Assembly: GCF_002563895.1 (NCBI RefSeq)
Contig: NZ_PDJB01000001.1
Coordinates: 3,765,501-3,829,500 of the forward strand
Reading direction: 5' to 3'
From: Pseudomonas lurida
Lineage (GTDB): Bacteria; Pseudomonadota; Gammaproteobacteria; Pseudomonadales; Pseudomonadaceae
DNA length: 64,000 nucleotides
Below the pieces are notes generated by a model. That model saw only the letters and a program-made list of their open reading frames with translations, was not told where the DNA came from and searched no databases. This document shows positions 25,911-34,574 of the stretch, one piece after another. Made by a program: the position numbers and the translations under genes. How positions within the stretch are numbered: the stretch's first letter is position 1; every line of letters begins with the position of its first letter.

Positions 25911-26960
25911 TCAGAAACGCAGCGGCCACTGCCGCACACGGTCACGCAGGTTGTGCAACAGGCGGATCAAGCCCTCGGGTTCCTTGATCAGGAACACGAT
26001 GATCAACACGCCAAAGATAATTTTCTGCAAGTTCTGCAACTGCCCCGCATCCACCGAGCCACCGAACAGTGCCTGCCCGGCATGGCTGAGGAAGATCGGC
26101 AGCAGACTGATAAAGGCCGCGCCGACAAAGTTGCCAGCGATGCTGCCCATGCCGCCGATAATGATGATGAACAGGATCTGGAAGGAGCGATTGATATCGA
26201 AGCTGCTGGCGCTGGCCGTACCCAGGTAGGCAAAGGCCCACAGCGCGCCGGCTATCCCCAGGTAGAACGAGCTGACCGCGAACGCCAGGCGCTTGTAGCG
26301 CACCACCGGGATGCCGACCACGGCGGCGGCGGTGTCCATGTCACGGATCGCCATCCAGTTGCGCCCGACCTAGCTGCGCACCAGGTTGATGGCGGTCCAG
26401 GTCAACAGCAGCACGGTGACCAGGGTCAGCAGGTAGCGGCCCAACGGCGTATTGAGGTCGTGACCGAACAACGCCAGCTTCGGCGCGGAGATGGTCCCGG
26501 ACGAGCCGTAGTTGTAGAACCAGGGAAACTTGACGAACAGCCACTCCAGGAAAAACTGCGCGGCCAGGGTGGTGACCATCAAGTAGAAGCCCTTGATCCG
26601 CGAGCTGGGCAGGCCGAACAGCAAGCCGACCACGGCGCTGATGATCCCACCGCCCAGCAACGCCACCGGCAACCCCAGCTCCGGCAGGCGCAGCAGGAAC
26701 CCGTAGGTGGCAAACGCGCCCACGGCCATGAAGCCGGCGGCCCCGACAGAGGTCTGGCCGGTGTACCCGGTGAGCAGATTAAGGCCCAGCCCGGCCAGCG
26801 ACAGCACCAGGAACGGGATCAGGATCGCATTCAGCCAATAGTCATTGCCCCACAGCGGCACCACGACAAAGGCCAGCACCAGCAGGCCGATCAAGGCCCA
26901 GGGGATGCGCCGCTGGATCAGCAGCAGCGGCGCGGTTTCTTGAACAACGGGGATCGACAT
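25911..26960 (-). pseudogene. livM-like ABC permease interrupted by an in-frame amber codon
   Basis: The two halves of a LivM-type permease are in one frame, separated only by a TAG at 26370-26372 (codon 197). The first part ends NLVRS and the second resumes VGRNWMAIRDMD, which is the conserved cytoplasmic loop that meets the ATPase. A single C-to-T change from a CAG Gln codon would explain it. No frameshift or deletion is seen. The start MSIPVV lies four bases after livH. If translation stops there, the importer lacks half a permease; a sequencing error or suppression is also possible. Confidence 0.88.
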
Positions 26961-26964
26961 GGTT

Positions 26965-27846
26965 TCAGACTCGCTCGATGGCGCGCTCGCCAAACAGGCC
27001 GGCGGGACGGATATACAGGAAGGCCAAGGCCAATACGTAGGCGAACCACGGCGTGATACCGCCGCCGATCAACGGGCCGATGTACACCTCGGCGAGGTTT
27101 TCCGCCGCACCGACAATCAGCCCTCCGACAATCGCCCCGCCAATCGAGGTAAAGCCGCCGATGATCAGCACCGGCAAGGCCTTGAGCACCACCAGCGACA
27201 GCGAGAACTGCACGCCCTGGCGCGCGCCCCACAGCAGGCCCGCCACCAGCCCGACGATCCCGGCCACCGCCCAGACGATCTGCCAGATACGGTTGAGGTT
27301 GATGCCGATGGACAGCGCCGCCGTGGTGTCATCCGCCACTGCCCGCAGTGACACACCGATGCGGGTCTTGTTGAACAGCAGCGCCAGCACCGTCACCAGC
27401 ACCACGGCGGCTGCGGCGGCAATCAGGTCGAATTGGCTGAGCATCAGCGGGCCGACGAACAGCGGCACGTCGTCGATGCCCAGGTCGAGGGCGCGCACCT
27501 GGGAGCCCATCAAGCCCTGGGCCAGGCCTTCGATAATGAACGACAGGCCCAGCGTCGCCATGAACAAGGTGATCTGCGAACGGTTCACCAGCGGCCTCAA
27601 GACCAGACGCTCGATGAGCAAGGCGCCGATGATCATCACGATCACGGTCAAGAGCAGCGCCAGGGCAAACGGCACCCCCTGGTCATGCAGGCTGACGAAG
27701 GTCAGCGCGGCAAACAGCAGCATCGAGCCCTGGGCGAAATTGAACACACCACTGGCCTTGTAGATCAGCACGAAGCCAATGGCGACCAGGGAGTACATGG
27801 TGCCGGCGAGCAGGCCACCGAGCAGGGTTTCGAAAAAAAAGGTCAT
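26965..27846 (-). CDS. Branched-chain-type ABC permease (LivH-like)
   Basis: The 293-residue inner membrane protein has about eight helices and the LivH-type features GLLAGTMYSLVAIGFVLIYKASGVFNFAQGSM near the N terminus and GVSLRAVADD in the coupling loop. It forms the translocation path with the LivM-type subunit. It overlaps livG by four bases. Confidence 0.92.
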   Translation of the reverse strand: MTFFFETLLGGLLAGTMYSLVAIGFVLIYKASGVFNFAQGSMLLFAALTFVSLHDQGVPFALALLLTVIVMIIGALLIERLVLRPLVNRSQITLFMATLGLSFIIEGLAQGLMGSQVRALDLGIDDVPLFVGPLMLSQFDLIAAAAAVVLVTVLALLFNKTRIGVSLRAVADDTTAALSIGINLNRIWQIVWAVAGIVGLVAGLLWGARQGVQFSLSLVVLKALPVLIIGGFTSIGGAIVGGLIVGAAENLAEVYIGPLIGGGITPWFAYVLALAFLYIRPAGLFGERAIERV

Positions 27847-28616
27847 GCGTCTACCACTCCCAGATAGGCCGCGATCACCTCGGGATTGGCCTGCACGTCG
27901 GCCGGCGTGCCGTCGCCCACCTTGCGCCCGTAATCGAGCACCACCACGTGGTCGGACAAGCCCATCACCACGCCCATGTCGTGCTCGATCAACACCACGG
28001 TGGTGCCGAGGTCGCGGTTTACGTCGGCGACGAAGCGCGCCATTTCCTGTTTTTCCTCGGCGTTCATGCCGGCCATGGGCTCGTCCAGCAGCAACAAGCT
28101 GGGGCCTGCGATCAACACCCGGCCCAGTTCCACGCGTTTTTGCAGGCCGTAGGACAGGTTGCCCACCAGCACATCCCGGTGGGCTTGCAGTTCAAGGAAT
28201 TCGAGAATGCCCTGGGCGCGCAGCCGGAACCCCTCGGCTTCCCGGCGCGCGCGGGGCAAGCCCAGCGCTTGCTCGATAAAGCTGCTGCGCATATGCCGTG
28301 ACAGGCCGGTGAGGATGTTGTCGAGCACGCTCATCTTCTTGAACAGCGCGTTGTTCTGGAAGGTGCGGCCGATACCTCGCCGCGCGGCGCCCAAGGGGTC
28401 AATGCGGTGGAAGTGCTGGTCCTCGAAGACGATCTCACCGGCATCGAAGCGATACACGCCATTGAGCACATTGAGCAACGAGCTTTTACCGGCGCCATTG
28501 GGCCCGATCAGTGCACAGATCTCGCCGCGCGCCACGTCGAAGGACAAGGCATTGATCGCCTTGACGCCCTTGAACGACAGCGAGATATCCCGTACTTGCA
28601 GAATGGCCTGGCTCAT
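27843..28616 (-). CDS. Branched-chain-type ABC transporter ATPase (LivG-like)
   Basis: A 257-residue ATPase with Walker A GPNGAGKSS, Walker B LLLLDEPMAGMN and the C-terminal LIEHDMGVVMGLSDHVVVLDYG. All are typical of LivG. The usual signature sequence reads LSYGLQKRVELGRVL, which is normal for this branch. It overlaps the upstream acyl-CoA-synthetase-like gene (ATGA). Confidence 0.92.
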   Translation of the reverse strand: MSQAILQVRDISLSFKGVKAINALSFDVARGEICALIGPNGAGKSSLLNVLNGVYRFDAGEIVFEDQHFHRIDPLGAARRGIGRTFQNNALFKKMSVLDNILTGLSRHMRSSFIEQALGLPRARREAEGFRLRAQGILEFLELQAHRDVLVGNLSYGLQKRVELGRVLIAGPSLLLLDEPMAGMNAEEKQEMARFVADVNRDLGTTVVLIEHDMGVVMGLSDHVVVLDYGRKVGDGTPADVQANPEVIAAYLGVVDA

Positions 28617-29515
28617 GCGATGTCCCGTGTGAATTCAGCCAGCCAGGTTGGCTCGGCGGTCGGTTTAAGCGGCTGCCAGATGTAGGCCAAGCGTTGGAAA
28701 CCCAGCAGCTTGCGCACGCGGTTTTTCAGCAGGCGGCGCAGGCCGCTTTGTGGGTGCGCGATGGCCCAGTCGCACAGGCGTCGGCCCCAGGTGCCGTGAG
28801 GGGCGAGGCGGCTTTCGATATCATCGGCCAGGTGCTGCAAACGCGCGGGCGACAGCAGCAGGCCGGTGGGCGCGACTTCACTGCGATCACGCCGCGCCGA
28901 GGCCAGGCTTTCCGGAAATGCCAAGCCATGGCCGCTGTTGAGCCATTGCTCCAGCACCACGGCCAAGCCACCTTGCCAATGGGTGCCCTCTTCGCTCCAC
29001 AACGCGGTTTCGCCCGAGGGGTGCCACCAGCGGGCGAGGTGTTGGGCGGGTGCCAACGGGCCGAGCAACTGGGCGAAATCCAACAGATTGGCCGACCGCC
29101 AATGCCGCGCGTACTGGCGGCCCAGCGCGTATGAATGGGTGGGACGAATGCGCCACAGGTGTTGCTGCAGCGCCTCCGGTTCCAGGTCATCGGCCAGGGT
29201 CAGCACTTGCCCGCCGATGGATTGCGCCGCCAGCGCCAGCAACAACAGGTTCGGCTCGAATGCACCGCTGAGTGCCAGCCGCGACTGCTCGCTGAAACCC
29301 TGCTGGCGCAAACCATCGGCCAGGCGCTCGACGTCACGCAAGGCATCGATCCAGCGCCACGCGTACCACTGTCCCTGGCGCTTGTGGCGCAGGGCGGTGT
29401 GCAGTGGTGTGATCTGCGCCCAGTGGCGCAGTTGTTCCAACGCCTTGGGCAGGTCGCCGAGCAGCTCGGCGGGCCATTCCAGGACCAGCGGACGTTTGAG
29501 TTCGTGCACGCTCAT
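28613..29515 (-). CDS. Degenerate acyl-CoA synthetase-like protein (N-terminal part only)
   Basis: The 300-residue product aligns by eye with the N-terminal region of AMP-dependent synthetases: TPLHTALRHKRQGQWYAWRWIDALRDVERLADGLRQQG, then an AQSIGGQVLTLAD segment. It has no STGTTGKPKG-like P-loop, no YGxTE motif and no C-terminal domain. Full-length AMP-binding ligases are often first in such livGHMKF operons. This one appears reduced to a non-catalytic remnant that is still translated, since its stop overlaps the livG start. A new non-enzymatic role or ongoing decay are both possible. Confidence 0.65.
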   Translation of the reverse strand: MSVHELKRPLVLEWPAELLGDLPKALEQLRHWAQITPLHTALRHKRQGQWYAWRWIDALRDVERLADGLRQQGFSEQSRLALSGAFEPNLLLLALAAQSIGGQVLTLADDLEPEALQQHLWRIRPTHSYALGRQYARHWRSANLLDFAQLLGPLAPAQHLARWWHPSGETALWSEEGTHWQGGLAVVLEQWLNSGHGLAFPESLASARRDRSEVAPTGLLLSPARLQHLADDIESRLAPHGTWGRRLCDWAIAHPQSGLRRLLKNRVRKLLGFQRLAYIWQPLKPTAEPTWLAEFTRDIA

Positions 29516-29592
29516 AGGGGGGTGCTCCTATTCAAGTGATGTGCGTGCGGTGGTCCGCTGGCCGGGATCGATCAAACAATAAAGATCAAACG

Positions 29593-29679
29593 GTGGGCGC
29601 TGGCTTGCCGGCGATGGCGGGCTGTCAGTGGAGACATCTCTGGCTGCCCCACCGCTATCGCCGGCAAGCCAGCGCCTAC
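29593..29679. repeat. REP inverted pair
   Basis: GTGGGCGCTGGCTTGCCGGC faces its complement ending GCCAGCGCCTAC. It lies between the flavin monooxygenase gene and the ABC operon and could limit read-through or protect mRNA ends. Confidence 0.88.
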
Positions 29680-29698
29680 ATTGACCGAGGTGTTCCAA

Positions 29699-31078
29699 TC
29701 ATAGGGTGGTGGCTTTGAGGTCGCGGTAGCCGGCGCCAGGATGGTTAGAGGCCAACCTCGCACCGTCGCCAAACAGCTTCTCGCGCAAAGTGCCCGGGGC
29801 GTATTCGGTCTTGTACACGCCGCGCTTCTGCAACGTCGGCACCAACAGGTCCACGGCGTCGATGAAGGTTTCGTGGGTGAGCGCATAGGCCAGGTTGAAG
29901 CCGTCCACATCGGTCTCCTCGACCCATTCCTGCAGCAGGTCCGCTACGGTTTCCGGGCCGCCGACGAACAAGGGGCCAAAGCCGCCGATTCCAACCCAAT
30001 CGGCCAGCTCGTTCGGCGTCCAGACCTTGTTCGGATCCGCCGTGGAGAAGGCTTCAACCGCCGATTGAATCGCGTTGGTGTGCACATGCTTAAGCGGCTC
30101 ATCGGGCTTGAACTGGCTGAAGTCGATGCCGGTCCAGCCGGAGATCAACGCCATCGCACCTTCGTAGCTGACGTAGGACTTGTATTCCTCGAACTTGGCC
30201 TTGGCCTTCGCATCGGTCTCGCCGACGATCACCGTCTGCAGGTTGAAGATCAGGATCTTCTTCGGATCGCGCCCGGCCTCGGCAGCTCGGCGGCGGATGT
30301 CGGCGACGGTCTTTTTCAGCAGGACCTTGGACGGCGCGGCGACGAAGACGCACTCGGCCTGCTCGGCAGCGAACTGCTTGCCACGGCTGGACGCGCCAGC
30401 CTGGTAAAGCACCGGCGTGCGCTGCGGTGACGGTTCGCACAGGTGAATGCCGGGGACCTGGAAGTGTTTGCCGACATGACGGATCTCGTGGATCTTGCTC
30501 GGATCGCTGAAAATCCGGCGCTCGCGGTCGCGCAGCACCGCCCCCTCCTCCCAACTGCCTTCCCAGAGTTTGTAGCAGACCTCCAGGTATTCCTCGGCGT
30601 AGTCGTAGCGTGCGTCGTGTTCAGTCTGGGCCTTCTGGCCGAGGTTCTTGGCGCCGCTTTCCAGGTACGAGGTGACGATGTTCCAGCCAATACGGCCCTT
30701 GGTCAGGTGATCCAGGGTGGAGAGACGGCGGGCGAACGGGTACGGGTGTTCGAACGACAAAGACGCCGTCAGGCCGAAGCCCAGGTGTTCGGTGACCAAC
30801 GCCATCGGCGCGATCAACGACAGTGGGTCATTGACCGGCACCTGGGCCGCCTGGCGAATCGCCGCGTCGCCGTTGCCGTTGTAGACATCATAGATACCCA
30901 GCACGTCGGCGATGAACAGGCCATCGAACTTGCCGCGCTCGAGGATCTTGGCAAGGTCAGTCCAGTATTCCAGGTCCTTGTACTGCCACGAACGGTCACG
31001 CGGATGCGCCCACAGCCCAGGGGATTGGTGGCCGACACAGTTCATGTCGAAGGCATTCAAGCGGATTTCACGGGACAT
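29699..31078 (-). CDS. LLM class flavin-dependent monooxygenase (NtaA/SnaA/DszA family)
   Basis: The 459-residue enzyme belongs to the bacterial luciferase-like FMNH2-dependent monooxygenases. Markers are LNAFDMNCVGHQSPGLW at the start, RIGWNIVTSYLESGAKNLG and the YQAGASSRGK stretch. The long form with these motifs groups with NtaA, DszA and DmoA, which oxidise chelators, sulfones or dimethyl sulfide. With sfnB in the same operon, an organosulfur substrate is the best guess. A reduced flavin supply from a partner reductase is expected. The ATG overlaps the stop of the preceding mini-gene (TGATG). Confidence 0.88.
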   Translation of the reverse strand: MSREIRLNAFDMNCVGHQSPGLWAHPRDRSWQYKDLEYWTDLAKILERGKFDGLFIADVLGIYDVYNGNGDAAIRQAAQVPVNDPLSLIAPMALVTEHLGFGLTASLSFEHPYPFARRLSTLDHLTKGRIGWNIVTSYLESGAKNLGQKAQTEHDARYDYAEEYLEVCYKLWEGSWEEGAVLRDRERRIFSDPSKIHEIRHVGKHFQVPGIHLCEPSPQRTPVLYQAGASSRGKQFAAEQAECVFVAAPSKVLLKKTVADIRRRAAEAGRDPKKILIFNLQTVIVGETDAKAKAKFEEYKSYVSYEGAMALISGWTGIDFSQFKPDEPLKHVHTNAIQSAVEAFSTADPNKVWTPNELADWVGIGGFGPLFVGGPETVADLLQEWVEETDVDGFNLAYALTHETFIDAVDLLVPTLQKRGVYKTEYAPGTLREKLFGDGARLASNHPGAGYRDLKATTL

Positions 31079-31416
31079 CAAAGCACTCCGTTGAGGTGGT
31101 AGTTGCCGACAACCTGGTATTTCCAGCGCAGAGGGTCATCGAGGGTCGGCGGCAGTGCAGTGCGTTGGCCGGTCAGTTCGAATTCGGCGTTGCTGGCAGC
31201 GATCAGGGCTTCGGCGGCGGCGATCTGCGCCTCGGTGGCGGCGACCGGGCTGGGATGGGTGTCGGCGCGCTCAGCCAAGGCGGCAGCCACATCGACGCGG
31301 ATCTGCAGATCGCCGAAGCGGCTGATCACATAAGGGTCGTCGCTTTTCTCGACGTGGCGGCGGTTGCTGTCCAATAGTTGGCGCGCCTGATTCAGCACGG
31401 GGCTCAGTGGGGTCAT
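31078..31416 (-). CDS. Free-standing C-terminal domain of an SfnB-like acyl-CoA dehydrogenase
   Basis: This 112-residue protein aligns with the last third of the neighbouring SfnB. DLQIRVDVAAALAERAD corresponds to DLEWRAHGTEAILAKAG, and DPLRWKYQVVGNYHLNGVL matches DPARWKYHLIGNFVLNGVK almost residue for residue. A short loop is missing where SfnB has GKHNLDRFWRNA. It has its own good ribosome binding site (GAGGA) next to the sfnB stop, and its stop overlaps the next start. It is therefore set up as a real gene, not debris. The flavin and active-site domains are absent. It may form a helical-bundle subunit. Confidence 0.75.
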   Translation of the reverse strand: MTPLSPVLNQARQLLDSNRRHVEKSDDPYVISRFGDLQIRVDVAAALAERADTHPSPVAATEAQIAAAEALIAASNAEFELTGQRTALPPTLDDPLRWKYQVVGNYHLNGVL

Positions 31417-31426
31417 GGGCAGGTCC

Positions 31427-32623
31427 TCAGTTCCAGGCGTGGCGAGCTGGCTTCACGCCGTTGAGCACGAAGTTGCCGATCAGGTGGTATTTCCAGCGGG
31501 CCGGGTCGTGCAGGGTGTGGGTGCGTGCGTTGCGCCAGAAGCGGTCAAGGTTATGTTTGCCGGTCACCGAACGGGTGCCGGCCAGTTCGAAGAGTTTGCT
31601 GCTGGCGAGCAAGGCGGTTTCCGCCGACAGCACTTTGGCCTGGGCGACCACCAGCGAGGCGTGGGCCACGCTGTCTTCATTCGGCTCGGCGAGAGCACGG
31701 TCCACGGCCTGGCCAGCCTTGGCGAGAATGGCTTCGGTGCCGTGTGCGCGCCATTCCAGGTCGCCGATGGCAGCGATGGTGAACGGGTCTTGCCAGCCGT
31801 GATCCTGATGGCTGTCGATCCACGGGCGCGCCTGGCGTGCGTAAATCTTCGCCTGCTCCAGGGCACCCAGGGCGATGCCCGTGTCGACCGCTGCCTGGAT
31901 AATCTGCGAGATGGGACCGTTGGCGGTGGGTTGGTCGAAAGCCTGATGGGCGGGGATCACTGCGCTGCGGGGCACGGTCACACCGTCGAGGGTCACGCCG
32001 CCGCTGGCGGTGGTGCGCTGGCCGAAGCCGTCCCAGCTGTCGATGACCGTCAAGCCCGGGGCATCGCGCTCGACGAAGGCGATAAACGCCTGGCCGTGTT
32101 CGTTATTGCCGACCGTCGGCACGATGTGGGCGAACAGTGCGCCGGTGCAGTAGAACTTCTCGCCGTTGATTTGCGCGCTATCGCCATGGAAGCGAATCTG
32201 GGTGTCGAAGGTCCCGGCATGCTTGCTCTTGGCTTCGGAGAAGGCGTTGCCGAAACGGTAGCCGGCCAGCACCTTGCCGAAATAGTGGCGCTTTTGTTCC
32301 TCGGTCGTGGTTTGCAGCAGGATGTCCACCACACCCAGGTGGTTCTGCGGGATTTGCCCCAGGGACGGGTCGGCGGCGGAGATCAATTTGATCACCTCGG
32401 CCACGGTCACATAGGACACCTCGGCGCCGCCGTAGGCCTTGGGAATGGTGATGCCCCACAGGCCGCTGGCGGAGAATTCGTCGAGCTCGGCGACCGGCAG
32501 GCGACGCTCACGGTCGCGCTCGCTGGCCTCGACGGCAAACCGTGCGGCCAGGCGCGTGGCGACTTCGATGGCTTCCGCGTCCGAGCGGATGATATGGGCA
32601 GGGTGTTGAGGGTGGGCTGACAT
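31427..32623 (-). CDS. sfnB: SfnB family sulfur acquisition oxidoreductase
   Basis: The 398-residue protein has the acyl-CoA dehydrogenase fold: an N-terminal helical part, a middle beta domain (SFSEAKSKHAG-like segment FGNAFSEAKSKHAG and EKFYCTGALFAHI), and a C-terminal four-helix bundle. It matches SfnB, a flavoprotein co-expressed with dimethyl sulfone and sulfonate monooxygenases when sulfate is scarce. A well-spaced sigma-54 promoter lies 38 bases upstream of the start codon, which fits control by SfnR-type activators. The exact reaction of SfnB is not settled to my knowledge. Confidence 0.88.
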   Translation of the reverse strand: MSAHPQHPAHIIRSDAEAIEVATRLAARFAVEASERDRERRLPVAELDEFSASGLWGITIPKAYGGAEVSYVTVAEVIKLISAADPSLGQIPQNHLGVVDILLQTTTEEQKRHYFGKVLAGYRFGNAFSEAKSKHAGTFDTQIRFHGDSAQINGEKFYCTGALFAHIVPTVGNNEHGQAFIAFVERDAPGLTVIDSWDGFGQRTTASGGVTLDGVTVPRSAVIPAHQAFDQPTANGPISQIIQAAVDTGIALGALEQAKIYARQARPWIDSHQDHGWQDPFTIAAIGDLEWRAHGTEAILAKAGQAVDRALAEPNEDSVAHASLVVAQAKVLSAETALLASSKLFELAGTRSVTGKHNLDRFWRNARTHTLHDPARWKYHLIGNFVLNGVKPARHAWN

Positions 32624-32660
32624 GGGCCGACTCCAGGCTCCTAGGGAATGACCTGGTAAT

Positions 32661-32676
32661 TGCAGGAGTCGTGCCT
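32661..32676 (-). promoter_or_regulatory. Sigma-54 promoter of the sfnB operon
   Basis: On the minus strand AGGCACGACTCCTGCA matches the RpoN consensus TGGCACGNNNNTTGCA at all but two positions. The invariant GG and GC are correctly separated by ten bases. Transcription should start near 32650, about 27 bases before sfnB. Confidence 0.75.
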
Positions 32677-32777
32677 GAATTTAATCGCCAATGAAATCAG
32701 CGGGTTGCTGGAAATTCAACGCAGGAGAGCGGGTTTCAAACCAGCAAAGTGTCCATCCACTGTTGCCGGGTGAACAG

Positions 32778-33341
32778 TTAGATCACCACGGTTCGCACGA
32801 AGCACACCGCCACGTCGCCGTCATTGCGATAGCCGTGGGATTGGCGGCTGGCGAACATGTAGAACTCACCGGCCGCGACGTGTTTTTCTTCGTCGTCCAG
32901 GATCAGGGTCAGTGCGCCTTCGTACACAAACAGCTGCACGCTCCAGCCTTCCGGGTCCGGCTCAGGGCTGTAGCGATCACCGGGCTCCAGGCGCATCTCC
33001 CACAATTCCACCTCGCGCCGGGCGTTGGCTTTGGCCAGCAACACCGCTTTGCTGCCGGGAATATCACCGGCCCAGGCCAGCTCGTTGATACGGCTGTGAT
33101 CGGGCGCATCAGGCGCCTGGATCAGGTCGCTGAAGGCCACGTCCAATGCTTCGGCCACCCGGTCGAGGGTAGACAGGCTGACGTTCTTTTCACCGGCCTC
33201 GATGGCCACCAGCATGCGCCGGCTGACCCCGGACTTTTCCGAGAGCGCGGTTTGGCTCAAGTCGGCGGCATGGCGCAGGCGACGAACGTTCTGGCTGACG
33301 TGCTGCAGGACCGAAGCCCGTTGTGGATTTTCTTTGTGCAC
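32778..33341 (-). CDS. XRE-cupin transcriptional regulator
   Basis: The 187-residue protein combines an N-terminal XRE helix-turn-helix (LSQTALSEKSGVSRRMLVAIEAGEKNVSLSTL) with a C-terminal cupin-2 barrel (residues 100-187). That layout is common in regulators of amino acid or polyamine metabolism. I start at the GTG giving MHKENPQ, which gives the usual family length. The frame is open for 35 more codons upstream without a good start. It is divergent from the DMT exporter at 33434 and probably regulates it. Confidence 0.85.
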   Translation of the reverse strand: MHKENPQRASVLQHVSQNVRRLRHAADLSQTALSEKSGVSRRMLVAIEAGEKNVSLSTLDRVAEALDVAFSDLIQAPDAPDHSRINELAWAGDIPGSKAVLLAKANARREVELWEMRLEPGDRYSPEPDPEGWSVQLFVYEGALTLILDDEEKHVAAGEFYMFASRQSHGYRNDGDVAVCFVRTVVI

Positions 33342-33433
33342 TATATTGCTCAATGGGTGGGTGTGCGCAGTATACTGCCCAGCGTGCGGCGCATTGTGCG
33401 GTCCGTGCCTTTCCCTTGCAAGACCGAGCCGCC

Positions 33434-34363
33434 ATGACCACCGCAAACGCCTCCCCTCGTTTCAACCGTTTCAGCAAAGCCGAATGCATCCTGGTGGTGA
33501 TCACCATGATCTGGGGCGGTACCTTTTTGCTGGTGCAGCACGCGATGACCGTCAGTGGACCGATGTTTTTCGTCGGCCTGCGGTTTGCCGCGGCGGCGAT
33601 CGTGGTGGGGTTCTTTTCCCTGCGCACCCTGCGCGACCTGACCCTGTTCGAGTTGAAGGCCGGGGTCTTTATCGGCGTAGCGATCATGTTTGGCTACGGC
33701 TTGCAGACCATTGGCCTGCAGACGATCCTGAGCAGCCAGTCGGCGTTCATCACCGCGCTCTACGTGCCTTTCGTGCCGTTGCTGCAATGGCTGGTCCTGG
33801 GCCGGCGCCCGGGGTTGATGCCGAGCATCGGCATCATGCTGGCGTTCGCCGGGTTGATGCTGCTGACGGGGCCTGCGGGCGCTTCGCTGAATTTCAGCCC
33901 GGGTGAAATCGCCACCTTGATCGGTGCGGTGGCGATAGCGGCCGAGATCATTTTGATCAGCGCATTTGCCGGCCAGGTGGACGTGCGCCGGGTGACCGTG
34001 GTGCAACTGGCCACCGCGTCGCTGTTGTCGTTCCTGATGGTGGTGCCGATGGGTGAAGCACTTCCAGGGTTTTCGTGGTTGCTGCTGTTCAGCGCGGTGG
34101 GCCTGGGCTTGACCAGTGCGGTGATCCAGGTGGCGATGAACTGGGCGCAGCAAAGTGTCTCGCCCACGCGGGCCACGTTGATTTATGCCGGTGAGCCGGT
34201 GTGGGCGGGCGTGGTGGGTCGGATCGCCGGGGAGCGCTTCCCGCCGATTGCGATGGTGGGGGCGGCGTTGATTGTGGCGGCGGTGATTGTCAGTGAGATG
34301 AAGACCAAGGGACAAAAAGCCCTCGAATTGCGAGATGAGCGGGAACAGGAACAACAGGGTTAA
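33434..34363 (+). CDS. DMT family exporter (EamA)
   Basis: The 309-residue protein has ten membrane helices in two EamA repeats. The first opens with MIWGGTFLLVQHA and the second contains TRATLIYAGEPVWAGVVGRIAGE. These proteins typically export amino acids or metabolites across the inner membrane. The ATG after GAGCCGCC is chosen over an upstream frame extension. It is divergent from an XRE-cupin gene, an arrangement that usually means local regulation. Confidence 0.87.
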   Translation: MTTANASPRFNRFSKAECILVVITMIWGGTFLLVQHAMTVSGPMFFVGLRFAAAAIVVGFFSLRTLRDLTLFELKAGVFIGVAIMFGYGLQTIGLQTILSSQSAFITALYVPFVPLLQWLVLGRRPGLMPSIGIMLAFAGLMLLTGPAGASLNFSPGEIATLIGAVAIAAEIILISAFAGQVDVRRVTVVQLATASLLSFLMVVPMGEALPGFSWLLLFSAVGLGLTSAVIQVAMNWAQQSVSPTRATLIYAGEPVWAGVVGRIAGERFPPIAMVGAALIVAAVIVSEMKTKGQKALELRDEREQEQQG

Positions 34364-34515
34364 GGTCCGACGGGATGCGGTGGCTGTCAAATCGCCATCG
34401 CGGGCACGCCCAGCTTCCACAGAGAGCGATGTGGCGCGCTGGAATGGGGTCGCCTGAAACAATGCTAAATGAGCGGTTTCGGCCTACCTTGTAGGATCCT
34501 GCCACATCTTGCCGT

Positions 34516-34544
34516 TTGGTGATCGTGAAAGCGGCACGTATGAT
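34516..34544 (+). promoter_or_regulatory. Sigma-70 type promoter of the mrp operon
   Basis: TTGGTG and TATGAT are separated by 17 bases, 31 bases before the first mrp gene. This is a reasonable housekeeping promoter by sequence alone. Confidence 0.5.
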
Positions 34545-34574
34545 GCATCCCAAACTCCCGCAGATTAGAAGCCT

